Part shown: piece by piece, positions 18,101 through 26,380 of the stretch
Layout of the letters: the number at the start of each line of letters is the position of its first letter
How positions within the stretch are numbered: position 1 is the first letter of the stretch
Assembly (NCBI RefSeq): GCF_038397775.1
Contig: NZ_CP151650.1
Location: 1,426,001-1,490,000 of the forward strand
Reading direction: 5' to 3'
Origin: Pseudomonas sp. RC10
GTDB lineage: Bacteria; Pseudomonadota; Gammaproteobacteria; Pseudomonadales; Pseudomonadaceae
DNA: 64,000 nt
Position numbers and translations under genes: made by a program
Notes under the pieces: generated by a model
Database searches by the model: none
Seen by the model: only the letters and a program-made list of their open reading frames with translations
Told to the model about the DNA's origin: nothing

Positions 18101-19508
18101 GCGCTGGTGGAAGGCCGCGCACGATGACGCTCAGCAGAACTTCTATCTGACGGAAGCTCGGGCCCGGCCGATTCATCTGGACGCAGCACAGAGCTGGCGG
18201 CTGGGCTTGCCCTATCTGAGCCGAAGCAATGCGATGGTGGCTGAGCGCGCGACGGTCAGCCCTGAAGACATCAGCTATGAGGCTTTCAAGGCGCCGCAAG
18301 GCTGGTTTGCGTCGCTGCCTCGCACGCTGGTGGCGCTCAGCAAGCAGCGTTACGTCAATGCGGGGGAGGGCGAGGCGACCTTTGAGGCGTTGACCGATGC
18401 CGTGGAGCTGGCCGAGCTGGATGACCACGCGCTGACGGCGTACGACCGGGTGATGACGCCTGAGGAGCTGACCGCGAAGTTGATCGAACTCGGTTACCAC
18501 CGCATGACGTGCATGCTGCCCGAAGAGCCGGAACGCACCTTGTGGTCGGTCAAGCGGGGGTTCAACACCTATGCGGGCGCTGAACAGTTCTATCGGGTGG
18601 AGACATTCAGGCCGACGGCGAGCCATGGATGGAGCACCGTTGAATACGATGACTACAACCTGATGGTGAGGTCGGTGACTGCACCCGATGGTTGCACCAC
18701 GTCGGCAACTTACAGTTATCGCAACATGCAACCGGTCAAGATCGTCGACCCCAATCGCAATTCTCAGGAAGCGCTGTATGACGGTTTTGGAGTCCTGCGC
18801 ATGACCAGTTTCTATGGCACGGAGCTGGGCAAGGAGGTCGGTTTCCAGCCGCTGGTCGATGCTGTGATGGAGGAAGAAAAACCGGTGGACGCGATCGCCT
18901 CTCCCTCAACAATCGACTTCGCCACCGTTCATTACTACGACGCGTTCAGTTGGGTCGATCACAAGGCGCCGGTCCATAGCCTGGCCATGCAGTGGGACCG
19001 CTATCCCGATGACCCTGAGCGGCAATTGCGCAAGAGCCTGGCCTCTGTCGATGGATTCGGCAGAACGTTGCAAACCCGCCAATTGGTCGAGCCGGGCAAA
19101 GCGTACGAGGTCATCGACGGGCGATTGAACGTGGGTGAAGACGGCAAATTGATCGAAATCGAAGCCGACCCTCGCTGGCGCGTCAGCGAGCGCGTCGAAT
19201 ACAACAACAAGGGACTGGCGGTGCGGGTCTACCGTCCTTATTTCACCAATACCGAAGGCTACGTGGATGACGGCTCTGCCCGGGAGCACTGGTATCACGA
19301 CGAGCAGTTCTACGATCCGCTGGGACGCCCGACTGTCACCATGACCGCCAAGGGATGGATGCGGCGGATCACCTACGAGGGCTGGTACACCATCAACGAG
19401 GATGAGAACGACACGGCCGAAGAGGTCAACGTGCGCAGGGCAGAGCAGGGGCTACCGCTGCTGGACGACGGCTCGCCTCGCAAGCGGAAGAATCCGTTTC
19501 AGCGGTGA
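15153..19508 (+). CDS. Insecticidal toxin complex TcB subunit (SpvB/TcaC-like)
   Basis: TcB forms half of the Tc-toxin cocoon and carries the beta-propeller that docks onto the TcA channel. The product has 1451 residues, the usual TcB length. The N-terminus (about 10-330) is the SpvB-type domain: SLPKGGGAIQSIGKGWGAVG, then SASLEIPLPITPGRGYAPAL and LSYQSSVGNGLFGLGWGLN. The middle has four FG-GAP-like propeller repeats (LADMTGDGRLDWIV near 463, LADLVGDGLSDLAL near 512, FCDIFGSGQQHLVR near 569, LADMDGSGAVDLVY near 623). The C-terminal half is RHS/YD-type shell (DPNRNSQEALYDGFGVLRMT and similar). The ATG at 15153 lies seven bases after GGGAG, whereas the ATG at 15147 is too close. It is a single copy serving at least four TcC-type partners in the window. 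No TcA is encoded here. Confidence 0.9.
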   Translation: MADQEQQVGISAPSLPKGGGAIQSIGKGWGAVGATGSASLEIPLPITPGRGYAPALGLSYQSSVGNGLFGLGWGLNVGAIARRASKGVPLYTDEDVMLGPDGGVLLAERDAQGALIETTVSDYGGLTLDQPYKVVRYFARAEGVFARIEHWRHESDPAGFWLIHGADGSLAMFGRQPASRLRDPDDPNRVAEWLLEETVNPIGEHVLYEYKAEDMQGLVADTTPSPGRNFSAQRYLWRARYGNFKAHPHLYLWAPQQLAGLQWHFELIFDYGERTFANDQLAYDGDKPWEGRADFHSSFGYGFELGHLRFVHHVIMFHYFPAELDPDKPTLISALKLNYEDLQQGGKVLSSVESLAWGERIQPALSRRPPVVFTYQDFDVAQGAFKPFESMPGLDDGQPYQWVDLYGEGLSGVLYRSDKGWMYREPVRDVEADDPDAVKYGPWQLLPGNPAADSQTAVRQSLADMTGDGRLDWIVAQPGIAGFFTLNPERSWTRFTPFSAFPPEFFHPKGQLADLVGDGLSDLALIGPRSVRLYASRRDDGFAKGHDIAHDTEGDSLPTLSNSSSELVAFCDIFGSGQQHLVRIRHNEVRAWANLGRGRFGKGQLFAALPFSWDEFDAGRVRLADMDGSGAVDLVYLKSDGFQLFMNRSGNHLAEPVTHPWPDGIRYDQLCQVNIADLQALGCSSLVLTVPHMKTTHWRFDHPPVKPYLLYSTRNGMGASGSIDYRSSAQEWLDEKVELQEAGLAVESGVPFALHVVTRQTQLDEVTGNQLTQHFKFRQGYYDGHEREFRGFGLVCQTDSEAPHATQKEQGFTAPVLTKTWYHSGRHPANKIIGCDESDPDAVVLGNDLLTTFANGDDQLIVSPTDDDLREMARSLAGAVLRVEVFGLEAETPNGVPYSVQSSRYLVRQLAPVSTHQPYARQLSLQLESIGYQYEGHADDPMCQRAINLTWDEYGVLTHGVSVNYARRKSAGDTPPFDDEHQQRWWKAAHDDAQQNFYLTEARARPIHLDAAQSWRLGLPYLSRSNAMVAERATVSPEDISYEAFKAPQGWFASLPRTLVALSKQRYVNAGEGEATFEALTDAVELAELDDHALTAYDRVMTPEELTAKLIELGYHRMTCMLPEEPERTLWSVKRGFNTYAGAEQFYRVETFRPTASHGWSTVEYDDYNLMVRSVTAPDGCTTSATYSYRNMQPVKIVDPNRNSQEALYDGFGVLRMTSFYGTELGKEVGFQPLVDAVMEEEKPVDAIASPSTIDFATVHYYDAFSWVDHKAPVHSLAMQWDRYPDDPERQLRKSLASVDGFGRTLQTRQLVEPGKAYEVIDGRLNVGEDGKLIEIEADPRWRVSERVEYNNKGLAVRVYRPYFTNTEGYVDDGSAREHWYHDEQFYDPLGRPTVTMTAKGWMRRITYEGWYTINEDENDTAEEVNVRRAEQGLPLLDDGSPRKRKNPFQR

Positions 19509-19522
19509 GCCGTCCAGAAACC

Positions 19523-19551
19523 AAAAAGCCCGGCACACCGGCCGGGCTTTT
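19523..19551. terminator. Bidirectional terminator between tcB and fumarase
   Basis: AAAAGCCCGGC at 19524-19534 pairs with GCCGGGCTTTT at 19541-19551 across a six-base loop. A-rich and T-rich flanks allow use from either strand. It separates convergent tcB and the fumarase gene. Confidence 0.85.
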
Positions 19552-19571
19552 CGTGACTGCCAGCGGAGCGC

Positions 19572-21095
19572 TTACTGCACTTCGACTGCCAGGCTCTCAC
19601 TGATCTTTTTCTGCCAGATGGCAGGACCCGTGATGTGAACCGACTCGCCTTTGCTGTCAACCGCGACAGTGACCGGCATGTCTTTGACGTCGAACTCGTA
19701 GATCGCTTCCATGCCCAGTTCCGGGAAGGCCAGGACCTGGGATTTCTTGATCGCCTGAGCGACGAGGTAAGCAGCACCGCCGACGGCCATCAAGTAAACG
19801 GCTTTGTTGTCCTTGATCGCGTCGATGGCGGTCGGGCCGCGCTCGGATTTGCCGATCATGCCCAACAGGCCAGTTTGCTCAAGGATCTGACGGGTGAACT
19901 TGTCCATACGGGTGGCGGTGGTAGGACCGGCTGGGCCGACCACTTCGTCACCGACCGGATCGACCGGGCCGACGTAATAGATGAAGCGCCCTTTCAGGTC
20001 TACCGGCAGGGTTTCGCCCTTGTTCAGCATCTCGACCATGCGCTTGTGCGCCGCGTCGCGACCGGTGAGCATCTTGCCGTTGAGCAGGACGGTTTCGCCC
20101 GGCTTCCAGCTCTGCACGTCTTCCGGGGTCAGGGTGTCGAGGTTGACGCGACGAGCCGACGGGCCGGCTTCCCAGACGATTTCCGGGTAGGCGTCCAGCG
20201 GTGGCGCTTCCAGCGAAGCAGGGCCGGAACCATCGAGCACGAAGTGGGCATGACGGGTGGCGGCGCAGTTCGGGATCATGCAGACCGGCAGCGACGCTGC
20301 GTGGGTCGGATAATCCATGATCTTGACGTCGAGCACGGTGGTCAGACCGCCGAGGCCCTGGGCACCGATGCCCAGTTGGTTGACCTTCTCGAACAGCTCC
20401 AGACGCATTTCTTCCAGGCGGTTCGACGGGCCACGAGCCTTCAGCTCGTGGATGTCGATGGAGTCCATCAGGACTTCCTTGGCCATGACCGCCGCTTTCT
20501 CGGCGGTACCGCCGATGCCGATGCCGAGCATGCCAGGCGGGCACCAGCCAGCGCCCATGGTCGGCACGGTTTTCAGTACCCAGTCGACGATCGAATCGGA
20601 CGGGTTGAGCATCGCCATCTTCGATTTGTTTTCCGAGCCGCCGCCTTTGGCCGCCACGTCCACTTCCACGGTGTTACCCGGAACGATGGAGTAATGGATG
20701 ACCGCCGGGGTATTGTCCTTGGTGTTTTTACGAGCGCCCGCCGGGTCGGCGAGGATCGAAGCGCGCAGGACGTTTTCTGGCAGGTTATAGGCCTGACGCA
20801 CGCCCTGGTTGATCATGTCGTCCAGGCTCATGGTGGCGCCATCCCAGCGCACGTCCATGCCCACACGAACGAATACGGTCACGATGCCGGTGTCCTGGCA
20901 GATCGGACGGTGGCCGGTGGCGCACATGCGCGAGTTGATGAGGATCTGAGCCATGGAGTCGCGCGCGGCAGGCGATTCTTCGCGCAGGTAGGCCTCGTGC
21001 ATGGCCTGGATGAAATCGACGGGGTGGTAATAGGAGATGAACTGCAGCGCGTCGGCGACGCTCTGAATCAGGTCATCCTGCTTGATCACGGTCAT
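19572..21095 (-). CDS. Fumarate hydratase, class I (iron-sulfur)
   Basis: The enzyme interconverts fumarate and malate in the TCA cycle in the cytoplasm. The 507-residue product is collinear with class I, 4Fe-4S-dependent fumarases: N-terminal MCATGHRPICQDTG, then GGGSENKSKMAMLNPSD, WCPPGMLGIGIGGTAEKA and a C-terminal swivel-type domain with GPVDPVGDEVVGPAGPTTATRMD. The ATG at 21093-21095 follows GAGGAGAACACCC, an excellent ribosome binding site, and the upstream in-frame start is rejected. It is an ordinary core gene with no link to the toxin genes either side. Confidence 0.93.
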   Translation of the reverse strand: MTVIKQDDLIQSVADALQFISYYHPVDFIQAMHEAYLREESPAARDSMAQILINSRMCATGHRPICQDTGIVTVFVRVGMDVRWDGATMSLDDMINQGVRQAYNLPENVLRASILADPAGARKNTKDNTPAVIHYSIVPGNTVEVDVAAKGGGSENKSKMAMLNPSDSIVDWVLKTVPTMGAGWCPPGMLGIGIGGTAEKAAVMAKEVLMDSIDIHELKARGPSNRLEEMRLELFEKVNQLGIGAQGLGGLTTVLDVKIMDYPTHAASLPVCMIPNCAATRHAHFVLDGSGPASLEAPPLDAYPEIVWEAGPSARRVNLDTLTPEDVQSWKPGETVLLNGKMLTGRDAAHKRMVEMLNKGETLPVDLKGRFIYYVGPVDPVGDEVVGPAGPTTATRMDKFTRQILEQTGLLGMIGKSERGPTAIDAIKDNKAVYLMAVGGAAYLVAQAIKKSQVLAFPELGMEAIYEFDVKDMPVTVAVDSKGESVHITGPAIWQKKISESLAVEVQ

Positions 21096-21362
21096 GGGTG
21101 TTCTCCTCGAATCAGGCGGGAACATTTATAGGGCGGTTTGCGCAAACAGGCACGGACCTGCGTGCAAACGGCCATCGGCTCGGCTACCGCTCAGGCGCAG
21201 CGGCAGGAAAAAGGCGCGGCAGTATACCGCGTGGCACTCGGCGCGACACCCTGCCGCAGCGTAAACGTTAGTCGTGAAGGGCAGGGGGCGCTGAACGGTC
21301 ATGGAGGGGAGCAACCCTGAGATCACTACCCTCGGCTCGCTGCGTGATTGCAAAAACGATGA

Positions 21363-23762
21363 CTAAACCGGCTTATAGAGCTGAAAAGAGGCGAGTTCAT
21401 ACTCGACGCCATGGGCGAAGTAGTGAGGTCCGTGCACCCCTGTCAATCCTTTCAAATGGGGAATCAGTTGAAGTGCAAGCGGCGTTCTGACGCCTTCTTT
21501 CGTCACGAAGTTCGCTGACTGCTTCATCCACTCGACGGTGCCGACATAAATATTCTCATGAAACCCCACCACGGGCCTGCGCAGGACGTTGGCGACTTCT
21601 TGTGCCGCACCGCTGGAGCCTCCCTGACAGGCAAGCAGTACGAACGGCCTGTTCGGGTCCATGTTGACCAGGTGTGGGGCGATGTCCGTTTTCGCGACAT
21701 TGGCGGCGGTGTCATACAGACCTTTTGAGTTCATCAGGTAGCCTTCGGGAGAACCGTGGGTTTCGAACCCCGTGAATTTGTCTCCCCACAACTGTTTGTG
21801 AAATGAGACATCGTGGCTTCCAAGCCTGCGTTCGAAGAGGATAGAACTGTCGCGTCGCTGCATCGCTTGTTTCGCAGCGATCTTGGCGCTGGCGTGCCCT
21901 ATGGCGGTCAGTGCACTGGCGGCGATGCCAGTGCCCAGCGATACCCAGCCCAGTATGTTGGCCGCGCGCTTGTCGCCTCCGGTCATTTCAATGCCCAGGG
22001 CAGCGGCGCCGGTGCCCACCGAGGCCACGTTCAGAATGCCCGCGCTGATGATCATCACCGCGCTTGGCGTCAGCGCTTTCAAGCCAAACATTGCGATAGG
22101 TGTGATGAGCGCCGAAGCCGCGCCCAGGCTGGCAATGGTGCCTGCGATTCCAACCGCCAGCCCCACCCCTGCGAGCGCATAGTTCACCCAGCTGTGCCCG
22201 TCCGGGTCGATGCGGTTGACGGGATCCCCTGCGCAATAGACATAAGGGTTGATGCCGCCTCGGCCAAACGGGCTCTCGCTGTCAGGACTGAGAAAGCACA
22301 TCAGTACCGGGTCGTAAGGTCGGTAGTCCCCCAGTATCTGCCAATGCGTGACCGGCTCGACGCGCTGGCCGGTAAAACCGATCGGCAGGTGCTCGGCGTT
22401 TTCACGTTCTGTTCCGTAGGCGCTGTACTGACGCGTGCGGGTCGTCGTATCGGCTTCAAGGCGGACGCTGCCTTGTGCATCGGCCCCCAGCAATGTCGTT
22501 TGACGGACCTTATCGGTCATGGTGTGGATGGCAAACACGCCTTGCTCACCCGAATAAAATTGCAGGCTGTCGGTTCCTGTTCGTTCATGCGTTACCTCTT
22601 CCCCACTGAAGAAGCTGCGACTCAGCGTGTCGTCTATACGACGATCCGTGAGGTGACCGCTGGCGGTGTAGCCGTACTCGCAGTGATGGCTTTCGTGGTC
22701 GACCCTCGTCAAGCGACCTTGGGCATTCCAGCGCATGCTGCGGCCCAGACTGTCGCCGATCACCCGGCCACACTCGTCGTAGGTCAGCACCACTTCGCTC
22801 GGCCATGTGGGATGGCTGTGGGTGACTTTCGTCACGCGAACCGGGTCGTCGCTGGCATAGCTGAACAGCGTCTCGTTGGTACTGCCGTCGACGAAGGTAG
22901 TGAGCACACGCTCATGCCCGTTAAGCGCGTTATAGGTAAAGCGCTGTTCGACAATGGGGTTGCCGAACGGGTCTTCAGGAGCGATGTCGGCGTCGGCGGT
23001 GTACAGCACCAAGCGCCTGCGAAGATCGTACGCGAAGGTTTCCTCGCCCTCTTGCTCGCCATCGCTCCAGTGCCGCGAGGTGATCTGATCGAGCGCTGAA
23101 TACCCGAGCGTTTGCTTCAGGGTTCGAGTGGCATGATCGCCGTCAGCGTCCTGCGTCGTGGCGATGAAGGTGCGGGTGTGCTCGCGACCTATGCTGTCGT
23201 AGGTGAGCACCGTGCTCAGCGTGCTTCCCCTGTCCTGGTCCTCCACATCAATGTGAGTCAGGCGCGACAACGGGTCATAACGATAACGGCTCATCAGATG
23301 GCCAACGTGAACTTCTTCAACCCGACCTTGGTCGTCCAGACGACGTCGGTGCCGAGTGCCTTGGACATCGTCAAAACCCTGCAACAGTCGGTTCAGCGAG
23401 TAATGCCAAGTGGTGACGTGTTCTTCATCTTCGACCGCCCATATGTCCTGACTGGGTTGGCCCGATGCTTTGAATTCGAAGGACTCATCGCCCAACGCCC
23501 CGCTGGCTGATTGGGGCATCCCCAACGGGTGATAGCCGAGAAACTGAGCAACTTCGCCTTCGGCACTGACACTGAGCAACTGATTGTTCAATGCAGACTC
23601 GTAGGTGAATTCGATGCGCTTGCCGTCGGCCAGGGTGTTGGCCGAAGGAGGGAGCTGCCCTGCGCGATAGTGAAAGTTCGTGATGTGCCCGCCGACATCG
23701 ACTGAGAGATGCCGGCCCAGGCCGTCGAAGGTCTGCCGACCTATCATCATGGGTGTATTCAT
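21363..23762 (-). CDS. RHS shell C-terminal half no. 2 with caspase-like tip
   Basis: Starting at the ATG at 23760-23762 (MNTPMMIGRQTFDGLGRHL), this has 799 residues. The start is supported by the upstream GGATTGGAAACC, also present before the sister gene; a longer frame reaches 23855. It begins in mid-repeat, as the second half of an RHS shell. YD repeats run to the core signature YRPYDPVLMCFLSPDSESPF and RIDPDG (about residue 522). The remainder is a hydrophobic multi-segment region (about 527-625) followed by a soluble domain with ETHG (His669) and FVLLACQGG (Cys712). The His-Gly before Cys-x-Gly-Gly order and the preceding hydrophobic strands resemble caspase-fold (clan CD) proteases. It is the last gene of the split-RHS operon. 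No immunity-like gene follows in the 267 bases to fumarase. Confidence 0.75.
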   Translation of the reverse strand: MNTPMMIGRQTFDGLGRHLSVDVGGHITNFHYRAGQLPPSANTLADGKRIEFTYESALNNQLLSVSAEGEVAQFLGYHPLGMPQSASGALGDESFEFKASGQPSQDIWAVEDEEHVTTWHYSLNRLLQGFDDVQGTRHRRRLDDQGRVEEVHVGHLMSRYRYDPLSRLTHIDVEDQDRGSTLSTVLTYDSIGREHTRTFIATTQDADGDHATRTLKQTLGYSALDQITSRHWSDGEQEGEETFAYDLRRRLVLYTADADIAPEDPFGNPIVEQRFTYNALNGHERVLTTFVDGSTNETLFSYASDDPVRVTKVTHSHPTWPSEVVLTYDECGRVIGDSLGRSMRWNAQGRLTRVDHESHHCEYGYTASGHLTDRRIDDTLSRSFFSGEEVTHERTGTDSLQFYSGEQGVFAIHTMTDKVRQTTLLGADAQGSVRLEADTTTRTRQYSAYGTERENAEHLPIGFTGQRVEPVTHWQILGDYRPYDPVLMCFLSPDSESPFGRGGINPYVYCAGDPVNRIDPDGHSWVNYALAGVGLAVGIAGTIASLGAASALITPIAMFGLKALTPSAVMIISAGILNVASVGTGAAALGIEMTGGDKRAANILGWVSLGTGIAASALTAIGHASAKIAAKQAMQRRDSSILFERRLGSHDVSFHKQLWGDKFTGFETHGSPEGYLMNSKGLYDTAANVAKTDIAPHLVNMDPNRPFVLLACQGGSSGAAQEVANVLRRPVVGFHENIYVGTVEWMKQSANFVTKEGVRTPLALQLIPHLKGLTGVHGPHYFAHGVEYELASFQLYKPV

Positions 23763-23861
23763 GGTTTCCAATCCGTGGAAAAGGGTTTCATGGCGCCGCT
23801 CGACGAGCTGCAGCTGCCGTCGGGTGAGTGGGACGGAAGGCAGCCGCAGCATCAACTCGTC

Positions 23862-26303
23862 CTACAAAGCAGCGGTTATCGTTCCGTCAGGGTGAAAAAT
23901 CTTTGCTCCCGCTTCTCTGAATGAAGTCTTCCAGGCCTTGAAAGGATTGCCCGTCGCTCGCAAACGTTCGAGGTAGGGCACTGCTTCCAGCGGAGCATTG
24001 GCCACATTGCCTCCGAGCTGAAGGTTGGCGAAACCTTTGACGAACGTCTTTTCAGTGAACCCTTTGACGGGGCGCCCCAGCTCCTTGGCAATCTCCAGTG
24101 CTGCTCCGTTCTTGCCGCCCCAGCACGACAGCAGTACGAAGGTTTCGTCCGCTGGATAATTCAGCGCTTTCAGCCTTGGCGCGATGAAATCCCTGGCAAT
24201 GTCCGCTGCCCTTGCGACCTTGCCATCAGGCCCCATCAACAGCGCGCGGAATGGGTCCCCATGGGTAAGCAATGCCGCTTGGTTCGTTCCTCGGTAGGTT
24301 TCGATGAATCCCACGTCCACGGCCCGGGATGTGCCCTGATAGATCACTTCGCTGTTGCCGAGCCGACCGGGTTTGGGGGACCAGTTGGTTTTAAGGTCCA
24401 TCGCCCGTTGCTGCGCGCCCGCATTTCGCAAACTGTGCATCTTCAGGCCTATCCCTGCGCCAGCCAGACCGGTGACCAGCGAGATGCCCCCCAGAATCCC
24501 TGCCGCCGATCCCCCATGCCCACTGATTTCCAGCGCGAGGCTCGCGACGCCGGTGGTGAGGGACACGACATCCAGTGTCGCAGCGGCAAGGCAGGCGATC
24601 TGCGCAGTCGACAGCGTCGAGGTCGCGCTGAATAACGCACCCGCAATCGGCAGCGCTGCCTGAAGACCGGGAATGAGTGCTATCGCCGAGAGGGCAAGAC
24701 CCGCCCCCGCCAGTGCATAACTCACCCAGCTGTGTCCGTCGGGATCGACACGATTGACCGGATCGCCGGCACAGTAGGCATAGGGGTTGATCCCACCCGC
24801 ACCGAAGGGGCTTTCGCTGTCCGGCGCCAGGAAACACATCAGCACAGGATCGTAAGGGCGGTGCCCGCCGGGGATGTACCAGCCCGTCAGCGGCTCGCGT
24901 CGTTCTCCCGCAAAACCGAACGGCACTTGCGCTGCATCCAGGGCTTGAGCACCATGCGCGGTGTACCCCAGGGTTCGAATGGCACTGTCGGCTTCCATAC
25001 GCACGGTGCCCTGACCGTCGGTGCCGAGAAGGGTGGTCTTGCGCATTCCTTCGGTGACCTTGTTCACCGCGAACAACGAGTGGTCGTCGCCGATGAGCTG
25101 CAGGCTGTCTTCACCCGTCTGTTCATGCGTGAGCTGGTCGGCGCTGAAGAAGCTGCGGGTCAACGTGTCGTCAAGCTGCCGGTCGACCAGTCGCCCTCGG
25201 GGATCGTAACGATAGGCGCAGGTGCTGCCTTCGTGGCTCACTTCAGTCAAGCGGCCCTGGGTGTCCCATTTCATGCTGCGACCCAGGCTGTCGCCAATGA
25301 CCCGGCCACATTCGTCATACGTCAGCGTGACCGAGGACGGCCAGGATTCATGAGTGTGCGTGACGCTCACCACTTTCGTCGGATCACCGTCGGCGTAGCT
25401 GAAGACGGCTTCATCCTGGGTGTCGTCGGCAAACGTGTTGAGCACCGTTTCGTAGCCATTCAGCGCATTGAAGGTGAAGACCTGCTCGACAATCCGGTTG
25501 CCGTAGGGATCTTGGGGGGCCGCTTGCGCATTGGCGGTGTAATGCACCAGCCGGTCACGGTTATCGTATTCGAACGTTTCTTCCCCGACGTGCTCGCCGT
25601 CGTTCCACGTGCGCGAGATGACTTGGTCCCGTGCCGAATAGCCCAGCGTCTGAGTCACGGCACGAGGTGCACCGTCTTCAGCGTCAGGGTCGGGGGTGAT
25701 GGCGAACGTCCGGGTGCGTTCCCGTCCGAGCGTGTCGTAAGTGATGGAAGTGGTCAGGGTGCGCGCGGTGTCAGGGTCCGACACCTCGACACTGATCAGA
25801 CGAGAGAGTCCGTCGTAGGCGTAGCGCGTTTCGATGCTGCCCACCCGGGTGAACTGCACACGACCGGCCTCATCGAATTCGCGTCGATGAGCGATGCCCT
25901 GCGCGTCGTCAAAACCTTGCAGCAGACCCGCGACTGAATATTTCCAGTGGGTGGTGTGGGTGGTGTCGTCGATGACCCACTCATCGCTCAAGGCTTGCCC
26001 TGACGGGGTGTAAGCGAACGACTGAACGCCCCGTTCTCCGCTGGCGCTGGCGAGTTGGCCGATGTCTGCCTGATACGCCATCTGCACGGGCGTTTCATCC
26101 TGCCCCAGAACGCTCAGCAGTTGATGATTGAGGTTTTTTTCGTAGGTGAAGGCGATTTCCCGGCCGTCGGCCAGAGTGTTGCCCGACGGGGCAAGCTGTT
26201 CATTGATGTAACGAAAGCGTGTGGTATGCCCCCCGACCTCTACGGTGAGCTGACGGCCCAGGCCGTCGAAGGTCTGCCGACCTATGATGATGGGTGTGTT
26301 CAT
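23862..26303 (-). CDS. RHS shell C-terminal half no. 1 with caspase-like tip
   Basis: The 813-residue product starts at the ATG at 26301-26303 (MNTPIIIGRQTFDGLGRQL) after AAGGATCGGAAACC. A longer frame with a GTG at 26384 overlaps the upstream stop by four bases and may also be used. It is a paralogue of the 21363-23762 protein through the whole RHS part, including SRSFFS and YRPYDPVLMCFL-type core, then VDPDG near residue 523. The tip has four hydrophobic segments (about 527-620) and a domain with LLTHG (His681) and FVLLSCWGG (Cys727), then ALEIAKELGRPVKGF. The paralogous tip conserves these same positions but is otherwise clearly diverged. The activity is inferred only from the His/Cys pattern. 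Confidence 0.75.
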   Translation of the reverse strand: MNTPIIIGRQTFDGLGRQLTVEVGGHTTRFRYINEQLAPSGNTLADGREIAFTYEKNLNHQLLSVLGQDETPVQMAYQADIGQLASASGERGVQSFAYTPSGQALSDEWVIDDTTHTTHWKYSVAGLLQGFDDAQGIAHRREFDEAGRVQFTRVGSIETRYAYDGLSRLISVEVSDPDTARTLTTSITYDTLGRERTRTFAITPDPDAEDGAPRAVTQTLGYSARDQVISRTWNDGEHVGEETFEYDNRDRLVHYTANAQAAPQDPYGNRIVEQVFTFNALNGYETVLNTFADDTQDEAVFSYADGDPTKVVSVTHTHESWPSSVTLTYDECGRVIGDSLGRSMKWDTQGRLTEVSHEGSTCAYRYDPRGRLVDRQLDDTLTRSFFSADQLTHEQTGEDSLQLIGDDHSLFAVNKVTEGMRKTTLLGTDGQGTVRMEADSAIRTLGYTAHGAQALDAAQVPFGFAGERREPLTGWYIPGGHRPYDPVLMCFLAPDSESPFGAGGINPYAYCAGDPVNRVDPDGHSWVSYALAGAGLALSAIALIPGLQAALPIAGALFSATSTLSTAQIACLAAATLDVVSLTTGVASLALEISGHGGSAAGILGGISLVTGLAGAGIGLKMHSLRNAGAQQRAMDLKTNWSPKPGRLGNSEVIYQGTSRAVDVGFIETYRGTNQAALLTHGDPFRALLMGPDGKVARAADIARDFIAPRLKALNYPADETFVLLSCWGGKNGAALEIAKELGRPVKGFTEKTFVKGFANLQLGGNVANAPLEAVPYLERLRATGNPFKAWKTSFREAGAKIFHPDGTITAAL

Positions 26304-26380
26304 GGTTTCCGATCCTTGGAAGAACGAGGTCGATGCGGGTGGCACCTCCCCGACTGAACGTAAAGGGATGTCGATTCCGC

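Noticed and set aside
19635..21131. 498-codon open frame on the plus strand
   Set aside because: It is fully antisense to the fumarase gene, has low-complexity His/Arg/Asp-rich translation, and is a by-product of GC-biased codons.
21813..23099. 428-codon open frame on the plus strand
   Set aside because: Antisense to an RHS C-half; the reverse strand shows the conserved YD repeats.
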